Assembly (NCBI RefSeq): GCF_012275535.1
Contig: NZ_JAAVTK010000004.1
Location: 1-64,000, forward strand
Source of the DNA: Hymenobacter artigasi
Lineage (GTDB): Bacteria; Bacteroidota; Bacteroidia; Cytophagales; Hymenobacteraceae
Length of the DNA stretch: 64,000 nucleotides
Direction: 5' to 3'
The notes beneath the pieces were generated by a model, which saw nothing but the letters and a program-made list of their open reading frames with translations, was not told the origin of the DNA and made no database searches. Position 1 is the first letter of the stretch; each line of letters starts with the position of its first letter. The translations under genes and the position numbers were made by a program. Below, in pieces: positions 8,753-16,641 of the stretch.

Positions 8753-10147
8753 CTACTCCGTTTTTGCCACTGGCACCACTTCCTTGCCAATCCAAATCGA
8801 CTTCTGATTGACGAACTCGCGGATGCCCAAATACGAAAGCTCGCGGCCGTAGCCCGATTTCTTCACGCCGCCAAACGGCATTTCAGACATCGACTTCACC
8901 AGGCCGTTTACAAACACCGCCCCGCTTTCAATCTGGCGGGCCATGGCCTCGCCCTTTTTGGGGTCCCCGGTCCACACGGCGGCCCCCAGGCCGAAACGCG
9001 AATCGTTGGCGAGGCGCACGGCATCGTCGGCATTTTTAGCTTCGAGCACCAGCGCCACGGGGCCGAATAATTCCTCGGCATAAGCCCGCTGGCCGGGCTT
9101 GATGTTCGACAGAATCATGGGCCGGAAGAGGGCGGTACCGGGCTTGGCCTGCCCGCCGTACAGCTCCACTTTGGCACCCTGGGCTACCGAGTCGTTCACC
9201 TGCTCGCTGAGCTCGTCGGCCAGGTCGGGGCGGGCCATGGGGCCGTATTGCGTAGCCTCGTCGAGCGGGTCGCCGGGGCGCAGGGCCAGCAGGTGGGTTT
9301 TGAGGTGGCTGATGAATTCCTTAATTACCTTTTTCTCCACGATGAAGCGTTTGGCCGCGATGCAACTCTGGCCGCTGTTTATCATGCGGCTTTGGGCGGC
9401 GGTTTTGGCGGCTAGGGCCACGTCGGCATCGGCCAGCACGATGAACGGGTCGGACCCGCCCAGCTCCAGCACGGTTTTCTTGATGTGCTGCCCGGCGGTG
9501 GCGGCCACGGCCGCGCCCGCGCCCTCGCTGCCCGTGAGCGTCACGGCCATCACGCGGTCATCGGCAATGAGCTTCTCCACCAAATCGGACCCGATGAGCA
9601 GCGTGCGAAAGCAGGCCGGCGGCAGGCCCGCGTCGTGAAATATCTTCTCCAGCGCAAGGGCGCACTGCGGCACGTTGGAGGCGTGCTTGAGCAGGCCTAC
9701 GTTGCCGGCCATGAGGGCCGGCGCGGCAAAGCGCACCACCTGCCAGAAGGGGAAGTTCCAGGGCATCACGGCCAGCACCACGCCAATGGGCTGGTAGCTG
9801 ATGAAGCTGCGGCCGGCGTCGGTTTTGATGAGTTCGTCGCTGAGAAATTCCTCGGCGTGCTCGGCGTAGTAGTCGCAGCAGGTGGCGCATTTCAGGGCTT
9901 CGGCGCGGCCGTCGGCAATGGGCTTGCCCATTTCCAGGGCCATGAGGCGGGCCAACTCGTCCTGGCGTTCGCGCAGCAGGGCGGCGGCCCGGCGCAGCAC
10001 CCCGGCGCGGTGGGCAAACGTGGTGGCGGGCCAGGTGGCCGCCGCCCGGTGGGCCTGGCCGAGAATGCGCTCGGTTTTGGCCCAGCTAAAGGCGGTGAAG
10101 CGGCGCAGGACGCGGTTGGTGTAGGGGTTGTAGGACTCGATGGGCAT
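8753..10147 (-). CDS. NAD(P)-dependent succinate-semialdehyde-type aldehyde dehydrogenase
   Basis: 464 residues, full length for this ALDH subgroup. MPWNFPFWQ carries the conserved Asn (N131) of the oxyanion hole, LELGGSDP carries the general base E228, and SGQSC carries the catalytic Cys (C262). EMPFGGVKKSGYGRE near the C-terminus is the usual ALDH ending. The compact N-terminus MPIESYNPYT and the SGQSCIAAKRF block match Sad/GabD2-like succinate-semialdehyde dehydrogenases, which oxidise succinate semialdehyde to succinate. No GABA transaminase lies nearby, so the physiological substrate is inferred only. Confidence 0.88.
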   Translation of the reverse strand: MPIESYNPYTNRVLRRFTAFSWAKTERILGQAHRAAATWPATTFAHRAGVLRRAAALLRERQDELARLMALEMGKPIADGRAEALKCATCCDYYAEHAEEFLSDELIKTDAGRSFISYQPIGVVLAVMPWNFPFWQVVRFAAPALMAGNVGLLKHASNVPQCALALEKIFHDAGLPPACFRTLLIGSDLVEKLIADDRVMAVTLTGSEGAGAAVAATAGQHIKKTVLELGGSDPFIVLADADVALAAKTAAQSRMINSGQSCIAAKRFIVEKKVIKEFISHLKTHLLALRPGDPLDEATQYGPMARPDLADELSEQVNDSVAQGAKVELYGGQAKPGTALFRPMILSNIKPGQRAYAEELFGPVALVLEAKNADDAVRLANDSRFGLGAAVWTGDPKKGEAMARQIESGAVFVNGLVKSMSEMPFGGVKKSGYGRELSYLGIREFVNQKSIWIGKEVVPVAKTE

Positions 10148-10412
10148 TGCGAAAAAGAAAATCAGTAAAATAAGGAGCGTGCACGGGCTATTGCTGCCGC
10201 AAAAAGCGGCGGCTACGAACCGTAGATAAGTAGCTGGTCAACATCATAGCCCCGTTGCGGGTTGTGGCGGCGGCGGCAACCAAAATAGCGGTTGCCGGCT
10301 TTAGTTGCGGCCCGCGTAAGGCCGTATACGGGCAATTGCGCGGCACACCGTATTTTCGTGCGCTCCGTAAGGCCCCGCCTTTCCGCTTTATTACTCACTT
10401 TCAGTCACTCCC

Positions 10413-10973
10413 GTGTCCGATAATCCGTTAATTTCCCTCCCACCTGCCGCCGAGGAGGACCTGGTCCGGCGCCTGCAGGCCCGCGACCAGACGGCCATGA
10501 CGCTGTTCTACGACCGGTATTCGGCCGCGCTCTACGGCGTCATCTTTCGCATTGTGAAGGCCGAGGACGAGGCCGAGGACGTGTTGCAGGAAGCCCTGGT
10601 AAAAATCTGGAATGCCTTTGCCAGCTACGACCCCACCAAGGGCCGTTTATTCACCTGGGTACTGAACATTTGCCGGAATCTGAGCATCGATAAAATCCGC
10701 TCACGACAGCACCGCGTAGGTAGCAAAACAACGGGGCTGGACGATAGTTTGACGGCGCAGCGCCAGGCCGCGCCCACAACCTTCCGCCCCGAGCACATTG
10801 GCCTGCAGGAAATTACCCAAAAGCTAATTCCTGAGCAGCGCCAGATTATCGACATGCTCTATTTCGAGGGCTTCACCCAAAGTGAGGTGGCCGAGGAGCT
10901 CAACATCCCCTTGGGGACGGTGAAAACCCGCGCCCGCACCGCTATCAAAGTCCTAAGCAAACTTATTCGCTGA
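10413..10973 (+). CDS. ECF-type RNA polymerase sigma factor
   Basis: 186 residues from a GTG at 10413. Region 2 is seen in FYDRYSAALYGVIFRIV, EDEAEDVLQEALVKIW and LFTWVLNICRNLSIDKIRS (core binding and -10 recognition); region 4 is the helix-turn-helix near FEGFTQSEVAEELNIPLGTV. There is no region 1 or 3, as expected for ECF sigma factors. The next gene, 7 bases on, encodes a membrane anti-sigma factor, so the pair is almost certainly an operon. The sensed signal is unknown; the SigK/RskA pair is the closest model. Confidence 0.93.
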   Translation: MSDNPLISLPPAAEEDLVRRLQARDQTAMTLFYDRYSAALYGVIFRIVKAEDEAEDVLQEALVKIWNAFASYDPTKGRLFTWVLNICRNLSIDKIRSRQHRVGSKTTGLDDSLTAQRQAAPTTFRPEHIGLQEITQKLIPEQRQIIDMLYFEGFTQSEVAEELNIPLGTVKTRARTAIKVLSKLIR

Positions 10974-10980
10974 ACCTACC

Positions 10981-11898
10981 GTGGAAAACTTCCAAGACTA
11001 TATAGAATCGGGCATCCTGGAGCAATATGCTCTGGGCGAGCTCTCGGCCGCCGAGCAGGCGGCAGTGGAAGCCCAGGCCGCCAGCCACCCCGCCATCCGG
11101 GCCGAGCTGGAGCAGGTTCAGGCAGCGTTGGGTTTCTACGCCGAAGCCCACGCCATTGCGCCCCCCGCCGCCATGCGCGAGCGGGTACTGAGCAACGTAC
11201 TGGCCCAGATTGCGGGCCCCGCCGCCAATGCCAGCCTCCGCGCCGACGTGGATGCCGTAGCCCAGACCACCAGCCGCCCCGGCCCCGTAGCCAGCGCTCC
11301 GCAGCCGGTGGCCGCCGCGCCCGAAGCCGTGGTGCGGCCCATGTCCTCCGCGCCCGTGCAGGCGCCGGCCAGCCGCTCGGGTTGGGCCATTGCTGCCTCG
11401 GTAGCCCTGCTGCTGAGCCTGGGCGGCAATATGCTGCTGTATTCGAACTGGAAAAACGCCAGCTCGGAACTGGTAGCGCTGCAAAACAACCAGTCCCGCT
11501 TTGCCGCTACCACGCAGGTCGTGAACGAGAAGCTGGGCGCGCTGCAACAGGAAAACCAGGTGCTGCGCAACGACGAGTTTCGCGCCGTGGCCCTGGCCGG
11601 CACCAAAACCGCGCCCTCGGCTCACGCCCGGGTGCTGTTCAACGTGGCCACCCACAAGGTGTACATAGACGTGCGCAGCCTGCCGCCGCTGCCCGCCGAC
11701 AAGCAGTACCAGCTCTGGGCCCTCGACAATGGCAAGCCGATTGATGCCGGGGTGCTCACCGTGGCCACGGCCTCGGGCGAAGGCCTCCAGCACATGAAGG
11801 ACATTGCCAGCGCCCAAACCTTTGCCATGACCATTGAGCCCGCTGGCGGTAGCGCCGGCCCCACCCTGAGCACGATGACGGTGGTAGGCAATATTTAG
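10981..11898 (+). CDS. Membrane anti-sigma factor, RskA-like
   Basis: 305 residues from a GTG at 10981. The N-terminal part (about 1-70) has the zinc-less anti-sigma pattern ILEQYALGELSAAEQAAVE and presumably binds the sigma factor encoded just upstream. A Pro/Ala-rich linker (about 80-135) leads to one membrane helix (about 138-158), a heptad-rich coiled coil (about 160-195) and an RskA-type periplasmic domain (ARVLFNV, YQLWALDNGKPIDAGV). The layout puts sensing outside and sigma sequestration inside. Release could be by regulated proteolysis, as in RskA (family knowledge, not seen here). Confidence 0.88.
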   Translation: MENFQDYIESGILEQYALGELSAAEQAAVEAQAASHPAIRAELEQVQAALGFYAEAHAIAPPAAMRERVLSNVLAQIAGPAANASLRADVDAVAQTTSRPGPVASAPQPVAAAPEAVVRPMSSAPVQAPASRSGWAIAASVALLLSLGGNMLLYSNWKNASSELVALQNNQSRFAATTQVVNEKLGALQQENQVLRNDEFRAVALAGTKTAPSAHARVLFNVATHKVYIDVRSLPPLPADKQYQLWALDNGKPIDAGVLTVATASGEGLQHMKDIASAQTFAMTIEPAGGSAGPTLSTMTVVGNI

Positions 11899-11957
11899 CC
11901 CGCCCCGAATTTGGTTTCATTGCTGTTGCCTAGTGACTTGTGCAGCGTCTGGTTTTG

Positions 11958-12023
11958 TTGCTGGTTTCTCGTTGCTGGTTTCTCGTTGCTGGTTTCTCGT
12001 TGCTGGTTTCTCGTTGCTGGTTT
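11958..12023. repeat. Tandem repeat, 14-bp unit TTGCTGGTTTCTCG, about 4.7 copies
   Basis: Four identical 14-base units start at 11958, 11972, 11986 and 12000, then a partial unit 12014-12023. It begins 60 bases after the anti-sigma stop. Copy number may vary by slippage. Confidence 0.95.
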
Positions 12024-12158
12024 AAAGCTTTTGAGCCGTTTTTCAGGATGAGAAATCAGCAACGATGTACCGGTTGAAATTTGCGGCACAAGCGTTGCCA
12101 GCGTAACATCAGTTATTCAGTCAGTGAAAAAAGACAGCATCTGGTTTCGTCGAAAATG

Positions 12159-12203
12159 AACAATGCCGCCTGCTGGCCGTTTGGGCTGGCAGGCGGCATT
12201 GTT
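12159..12203. terminator. Perfect 15-bp hairpin upstream of the H-NOX gene
   Basis: AACAATGCCGCCTGC (12159-12173) pairs exactly with GCAGGCGGCATTGTT (12189-12203), followed by TTG. It can terminate read-through from the sigma operon or act as an attenuator ahead of the H-NOX start 31 bases downstream. Confidence 0.6.
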
Positions 12204-12233
12204 TGTCACTTAAAAAATGCATCTTTAACGTCT

Positions 12234-12773
12234 ATGCACGGCACCATTCTGACCCTGCTAAAGCGCTATGTGCAAACCCAGTACGACCACAGTACCTGGG
12301 TGAAGCTGGTAGAGCTTGCGGGCCTCGATAAAGTAGAGTTCAACCACAAAACCGTTTATCCCGACGAGCATATTTATGCCCTCGTGGGCCACGCGGCCGA
12401 AATGACTGGCCTCTCGGCCGGGGAATTGCACGAAAAATTTGGCGAATACCTCGTGCCCGACCTCATGTATATGTATCAGCGCCTGCTCAAGCCCGAGTGG
12501 AAAACGCTGGATATGCTGGAGCACACCGAGCTAACCATGCACAAGCAAGTGCGCCAGGAGCATACCGAGAATTCGCCGCCCGTGCTCGCAGTCAGCCGCC
12601 TCGGCCCCAACGAGCTGATGATTGACTACGTGTCGCCGCGTCGCATGAGCGGGCTGGCGGTGGGTATCGTGCGTGGCCTGGCCGCGTATTACGACGAAGC
12701 CGACCGTATCGACGTGATGCCCACGACCACCGAAGACGGCGAGCGGGTCCGAATTCACGTACGTCGGCACTAG
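12234..12773 (+). CDS. Stand-alone H-NOX (heme nitric oxide/oxygen binding) protein
   Basis: 179 residues, the normal size of a bacterial single-domain H-NOX, from the ATG at 12234 (MHGTILTLLKRYV). The likely proximal heme ligand is H97 in LDMLEHTEL, and the YxSxR motif that holds the heme propionates is intact (Y132, S134, R136 in DYVSPRR). Such proteins bind NO, and some bind O2, and signal to a partner kinase, cyclase or chemoreceptor. No such partner is adjacent. The next gene begins 45 bases on in the same direction and opens the arsenosugar-type set, so co-transcription is plausible. Confidence 0.9.
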   Translation: MHGTILTLLKRYVQTQYDHSTWVKLVELAGLDKVEFNHKTVYPDEHIYALVGHAAEMTGLSAGELHEKFGEYLVPDLMYMYQRLLKPEWKTLDMLEHTELTMHKQVRQEHTENSPPVLAVSRLGPNELMIDYVSPRRMSGLAVGIVRGLAAYYDEADRIDVMPTTTEDGERVRIHVRRH

Positions 12774-12818
12774 CTTATCTTTCCCTGATTCAACTTCCTT
12801 CATTTATTTCTTCAATCC

Positions 12819-13157
12819 ATGAGCGACGCTTCGTACTACAACCCGGCCGACCTGGCCAAATTTGGAAAAATCTCCGAATGGCAGCCCGAAATGGGCCGTA
12901 AGTTTTTTGATTATTACGGCGAGGTATTCAAGGAAGGCGCGCTGAGCGAGCGCGAGAAAGCGCTGATTGCCCTGGCCGTGGCCCATGTGGTGCAATGCCC
13001 GTACTGCATCGACGCCTACACGGCCGACTCGCTCCAGAAAGGGGCCGATGAAGCCCAGATGATGGAAGCCGTGCACGTGGGGGCGGCCATTAAAGGCGGT
13101 GCCACGCTGGTGCACGCCACCATGATGATGAACAAAGCCAAAGAACTGTCGATGTAA
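12819..13157 (+). CDS. Arsenosugar-biosynthesis-associated peroxidase-like protein (AhpD/carboxymuconolactone decarboxylase family)
   Basis: 112 residues. ALIALAVAHVVQCPYCIDAYT gives the AhpD-type CxxC (C60, C63) with the family's downstream His-bearing helix, and TLVHATMMMNKAKEL closes the fold. The sequence matches the small AhpD-like proteins that sit beside arsS genes and are named for that association. A redox role on a thiol or arsenic intermediate is inferred from the fold and has not been demonstrated. It starts 45 bases after the H-NOX stop and 110 bases before ArsS. Confidence 0.88.
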   Translation: MSDASYYNPADLAKFGKISEWQPEMGRKFFDYYGEVFKEGALSEREKALIALAVAHVVQCPYCIDAYTADSLQKGADEAQMMEAVHVGAAIKGGATLVHATMMMNKAKELSM

Positions 13158-13267
13158 GGATTGGGGCGGTGCGCTGTCTAAGCAGTTCGAAAGGCCTACC
13201 TCCGTTTTACGATAACCTATCTGTGTTCAGCATTATCGTGCCTTACATCCTCCTGTAAATTAAATTC

Positions 13268-14317
13268 ATGAAATCTCTCCACGCCCAGCATCACGCGCTG
13301 GCTGATTCCACTTACCAGCTCGACGTCCTCAACCCGGCGCAGACGGTGGGTGCCCGCTTTCCCGCTTTCGCCGCCAAGCTGCGCGAAACCGGCCTGTTGC
13401 CCTTGCGGCCCACCGAAATGAAGGTGATGCAAATAAACGTGGGCAAAATGTGCAACCAGGTGTGCAAGCACTGCCACGTAGATGCCGGCCCCGACCGCAC
13501 CGAAATCATGACCCGCGAAACCATGCAGCAGTGCCTGGATGCGCTGGCGCAGACCGATATTCAGGTGGTAGACCTCACCGGCGGCGCCCCCGAGATGAAC
13601 CCGGATTTCCGCTGGTTCGTGGAGGGCATTTCGGCCCTGGGCCGCCAGGTTATCGTGCGCTGCAACCTGACCATCATCGTAGCAAACAAGAAGTACAACG
13701 ACCTGCCCGAGTTTTTCGTCAAGCACGGCGTGCAGGTGGTGTCGTCGCTGCCGCACTTCGCGGCCGGCCGCACCGACGCCCAGCGCGGCGAAGGCGTGTT
13801 CGACCGCTCGATGCGGGCCCTGCACATGCTCAACGCCGTGGGCTATGGCATAGAAGGCTCGGGCCTGATGCTGGATTTGGTGTACAACCCGTCGGGCGCA
13901 TTCCTGCCCGGCAACCAGGTTAGCCTGGAGCGCGAGTTCAAGCAGCGCCTGACCCGCGACCACGGCGTGAGCTTCAATAACCTCCTGGCTATCACCAACC
14001 TGCCCGTTAGTCGCTTTCTTGATTATTTAATTGAAAGCGGCAACTACGACGGCTACATGGACAAGCTGGTGCAGGCCTACAACCCCGTAGCCGCCGCCAA
14101 TGTGATGTGCCGCAGCACCATCTCGGTGGGCTGGGACGGCCTGCTCTACGACTGCGACTTCAACCAGATGCTGGACCTGCCGGTAGCCACCGCCTCGGCC
14201 CGGCACATCCGCGATTTTGACCTCGATGCGCTGCAAAACCGGAACATCGTGGTGAACCAGCACTGTTATGGCTGCACCGCCGGCGCGGGCTCCAGCTGCG
14301 GCGGGGCTACGGCTTAG
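13268..14317 (+). CDS. arsS: Arsenosugar biosynthesis radical SAM protein ArsS
   Basis: 349 residues. The radical-SAM cluster motif is CNQVCKHC (C62, C66, C69), followed by the GG-motif-like TGGAPEMNP. The C-terminal DUF3641 part ends with HCYGCTAGAGSSCGG, a second Cys-rich set typical of ArsS. In characterised cyanobacterial systems ArsS joins a 5'-deoxyadenosyl radical to dimethylated arsenic on the way to arsenosugars. The usual methyltransferase ArsM is not in this window. A rhodanese and a TIGR04282-like transferase follow in close order, which supports the assignment. Confidence 0.9.
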   Translation: MKSLHAQHHALADSTYQLDVLNPAQTVGARFPAFAAKLRETGLLPLRPTEMKVMQINVGKMCNQVCKHCHVDAGPDRTEIMTRETMQQCLDALAQTDIQVVDLTGGAPEMNPDFRWFVEGISALGRQVIVRCNLTIIVANKKYNDLPEFFVKHGVQVVSSLPHFAAGRTDAQRGEGVFDRSMRALHMLNAVGYGIEGSGLMLDLVYNPSGAFLPGNQVSLEREFKQRLTRDHGVSFNNLLAITNLPVSRFLDYLIESGNYDGYMDKLVQAYNPVAAANVMCRSTISVGWDGLLYDCDFNQMLDLPVATASARHIRDFDLDALQNRNIVVNQHCYGCTAGAGSSCGGATA

Positions 14318-14346
14318 TGGCAAATCGAACTTTAAATCTTCTCCCC

Positions 14347-14883
14347 ATGAGCTGGCCCCGACTCATTCGTATTAGCCTGAGTGCCGGATTACTGGCGCTG
14401 GGGGCCTGCGGGAGCGGAGCCGGTGATGAAACGGCCGGTCCCGGCATGCTCTACAAGCAGCTACTACGCACGCTGTACCACAACACTGTGCCCACGGTGC
14501 CCGCCGCTGCCTTGGCAACGGAGCTGGCCAAGCCCGCTCCGCCGCTGCTGCTCGACGTGCGCACGCCCATTGAATACCAAGTGAGCCACCTGCGCGGAGC
14601 GCGTTTCGTGCCGTTCGACTCCGTTGCTACCGTGCAGCTTGCCGGCATCGACCGTAGACAGCCCGTGGTGGTGTACTGCTCGGTGGGCGTGCGGAGCGAG
14701 CGGCTGGGCGAGCGCCTGCACGCCCTGGGGTTTCGCGATGTGCGCAACCTCTACGGCGGGCTGTTTGAGTGGGTGAACGAAGGCCACCCCGTGGTGGACT
14801 CCGCCGGTCCCACCAACAATGTGCATCCTTATTCCACGTTCTGGAGCCCCTGGCTGAAGCGGGGCCGAAAAGTTTATGAGTGA
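14347..14883 (+). CDS. Rhodanese-domain lipoprotein
   Basis: 178 residues from the ATG at 14347. A GTG at 14317 overlapping the arsS stop is also in frame but would spoil the lipoprotein signal (LLALGAC, C21). One rhodanese domain covers about residues 45-160: LLLDVRTPIEYQVSHLRGA, then the active-site loop CSVGVRS with Cys111, then GFRDVRNLYGGLFEW. It should carry a persulfide or handle thiols or oxyanions at the envelope. Rhodaneses are common in arsenosugar gene sets. Its end overlaps the next gene by 8 bases, so the two are translationally coupled. Confidence 0.88.
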   Translation: MSWPRLIRISLSAGLLALGACGSGAGDETAGPGMLYKQLLRTLYHNTVPTVPAAALATELAKPAPPLLLDVRTPIEYQVSHLRGARFVPFDSVATVQLAGIDRRQPVVVYCSVGVRSERLGERLHALGFRDVRNLYGGLFEWVNEGHPVVDSAGPTNNVHPYSTFWSPWLKRGRKVYE

Positions 14884-15526
14884 AGACCTTGCGGCCCACG
14901 CTGCGCAATCAGATAGCGACTCCCATTTGCTGGTATTTGCCCGTGTTCCGGCCCTGGGCCGGGTAAAAAGCCGGCTCGCGGCCGGGGTGGGAGCACCTGC
15001 CGCGCTGGCTGTCTACCACGAGCTGCTGGCCATTACCAACACCGCCGTGATGGCCACGGGCGTGCCAGCCACCGTGTGGCTGGCCGATACTGCCGGGCCG
15101 GAGCCCACCACGGCCGAAACCCGCGAGTGGGCAGCCCACCACGCTAAATGCCAGCCTGAGGGCGACCTCGGCGCGCGCATGACCACCGCGTTTGCGGCGG
15201 CCTTTGCCGCGGGGGCAGGGCGCGTGGCCATCATCGGAACCGATTGCCCGGGCCTGCGCGACACGCACCTGAACGAGGCTTTTGCGCTGCTCGAAACCAA
15301 CGACCTGGTGCTGGGGCCGGCCACCGATGGCGGCTATTACCTGCTCGGCCTGCGCCAGCCCCAGCCCGAGCTGTTTCTGAACAAAACCTGGAGCACCGAT
15401 TCGGTTCTGACCGATACGCTGGCCGATGCCACCCGGCTGGGCTTGCGGGCAGCCTTTTTGCCTACCTTGCGCGACGTGGACAACGCCGACGACCTGGCCG
15501 TCTGGCGCGCTGCGAGCGGAAGCTAG
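14876..15526 (+). CDS. TIGR04282-type (DUF2064) glycosyltransferase of arsenosugar clusters
   Basis: 216 residues. LLVFARVPALGRVKSRLAAGVG is the typical opening of this nucleotidyl/glycosyltransferase-like family (compare F(A/V)K.P..G..KTRL), followed by IIGTDCPGL and LGPATDGGYYLLGL, which form the nucleotide-sugar site. These proteins are annotated as arsenosugar-biosynthesis glycosyltransferases because of their linkage to arsS; activity is not proven for most. The start lies inside the rhodanese gene (8-base overlap). Confidence 0.88.
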   Translation: MSEDLAAHAAQSDSDSHLLVFARVPALGRVKSRLAAGVGAPAALAVYHELLAITNTAVMATGVPATVWLADTAGPEPTTAETREWAAHHAKCQPEGDLGARMTTAFAAAFAAGAGRVAIIGTDCPGLRDTHLNEAFALLETNDLVLGPATDGGYYLLGLRQPQPELFLNKTWSTDSVLTDTLADATRLGLRAAFLPTLRDVDNADDLAVWRAASGS

Positions 15527-15618
15527 ACCTATTTTGGCTGGCTTGCTTTGCCAGTATCGCATTCAGGCCCGTTCGTAGCGTACCGCTCCTCTCTTCGTCT
15601 TTCCAACGCCTGCCCGAT

Positions 15619-16515
15619 ATGATGAGCTGCCCGCCGCTACGCCGCTTGATGCCCTTGCTGCTTACCGGCCTGCTCCTGAGCGGCTGCACGCCGACCGAAG
15701 ACAAGCCGGCGAAAGCGCGAACGCCGGTTTCGGCCCAGGCCTTGCAGGCCGTGATGCCTGCTTTCGACCAGCAATGGGCCATGCACAAGCTGTGGGAAGA
15801 CGGCCTGGCCGAAGTAGCAACCTACGATGCCGAACGGGTTGTTTATAAGAAGAAGCGGCTGTTTGAGTACACCCAGATTACGGTGAAGGAGGAGTTCAAC
15901 CAGCAGTTCAACGTGAAAACGGACGACTACAAGCGGGATGACCTGTTTCCGGTGATGAAAATCAACCAGTTTTGTAATATTCAGACCGACCAATACCCGT
16001 ACCATTACCTCACGTCGCTGTTCTTCCGGCGCGACCAGCCGGTGTCGCTGTTCAAAATGTCGTCGTCGTCGCAGGAATGGTGCGGCAATACCTTCAAGTC
16101 CATCATCGACGACGGGGTGAATTTCGAGATGTGGTTTCATTCTTACTGGGACGGCCAGGGCGATAACAACCGCGACCTGCGCCGCGATATCATTCTCGAA
16201 GATGCCCTGCCGTACACGCTCCGCGCCCTGAGATTCGACCAAAAGCCCAGCTTCAACCTGACGGTGCTGGATTTGCAGCAAACCAACAAGGCCACGCCGC
16301 CGGTCTACTATCAGGCCCGCCTCACCACCGCCGAAGCCCCCGCCGCCGATGCGGCCGAGCCCGCCTGGCGCGTGGCCCTGGCGCTGGCTCCCGGCAAGGA
16401 AAGCGTGTACTGGTTCGCCAAAAAGTACCCTAATATCCTGCTCCGCCAGGCTACCTGGGATGGCCGCATGCTGCGTCTGAAATCAGTGCGCCGCTACGCC
16501 TATTGGCCTAAATAG
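15619..16515 (+). CDS. Lipoprotein of unknown function next to the arsenosugar set
   Basis: 298 residues from the ATG at 15619 (a second ATG follows at once). The lipobox is LLLSGC. The mature part contains VVYKKKRLFEYTQITVKEEF, YPYHYLTSLFF, a Trp/Cys-containing SSSQEWCGNTF and HSYWDGQGDNN, then a C-terminal strand-rich region. I do not recognise a named family. It starts 92 bases after the glycosyltransferase in the same direction and may be the last gene of that transcript. Function unknown. Confidence 0.8.
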   Translation: MMSCPPLRRLMPLLLTGLLLSGCTPTEDKPAKARTPVSAQALQAVMPAFDQQWAMHKLWEDGLAEVATYDAERVVYKKKRLFEYTQITVKEEFNQQFNVKTDDYKRDDLFPVMKINQFCNIQTDQYPYHYLTSLFFRRDQPVSLFKMSSSSQEWCGNTFKSIIDDGVNFEMWFHSYWDGQGDNNRDLRRDIILEDALPYTLRALRFDQKPSFNLTVLDLQQTNKATPPVYYQARLTTAEAPAADAAEPAWRVALALAPGKESVYWFAKKYPNILLRQATWDGRMLRLKSVRRYAYWPK

Positions 16516-16641
16516 CCCTCAGTTGCGGAGTTGGAGCCGCATAGCGGTGGCATTTTTGCAGAAACTCAGATGCGCCGTTTGCTAGCTTTAAAGGGGCTGT
16601 AAGAAAATGCGCTGCGTTTGGTGTGTCTTGCTTTTCTACTA

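Larger units (their letters stand above)
11899..12233. other. Gap between anti-sigma gene and H-NOX gene
   Basis: 335 bases without a credible gene. It holds the 14-bp tandem repeat (11958-12023) and the hairpin (12159-12203). A frame continuous with H-NOX stays open from 12081, but its residues look like translated repeat and hairpin. Confidence 0.7.

Noticed and set aside
8753..10147. GABA degradation operon
   Set aside because: Only the dehydrogenase is present; no transaminase, permease or regulator adjoins it.
10213..10398. 61-codon minus-strand frame upstream of the sigma factor
   Set aside because: Arg-rich, no family, and it covers the likely sigma promoter region (TATTTTCG near 10351).
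11958..12023. CRISPR-like array
   Set aside because: Units are 14 bases with no spacers and there are no cas genes nearby.
12081..12233. N-terminal extension of H-NOX by 51 residues
   Set aside because: It would translate the 12159-12203 hairpin; H-NOX proteins start with MHGxI as at 12234.
15244..15618. 125-residue N-terminal extension of the lipoprotein, overlapping the glycosyltransferase
   Set aside because: The lipoprotein signal at 15619 needs to be N-terminal, and the overlap is out of frame with a good gene.
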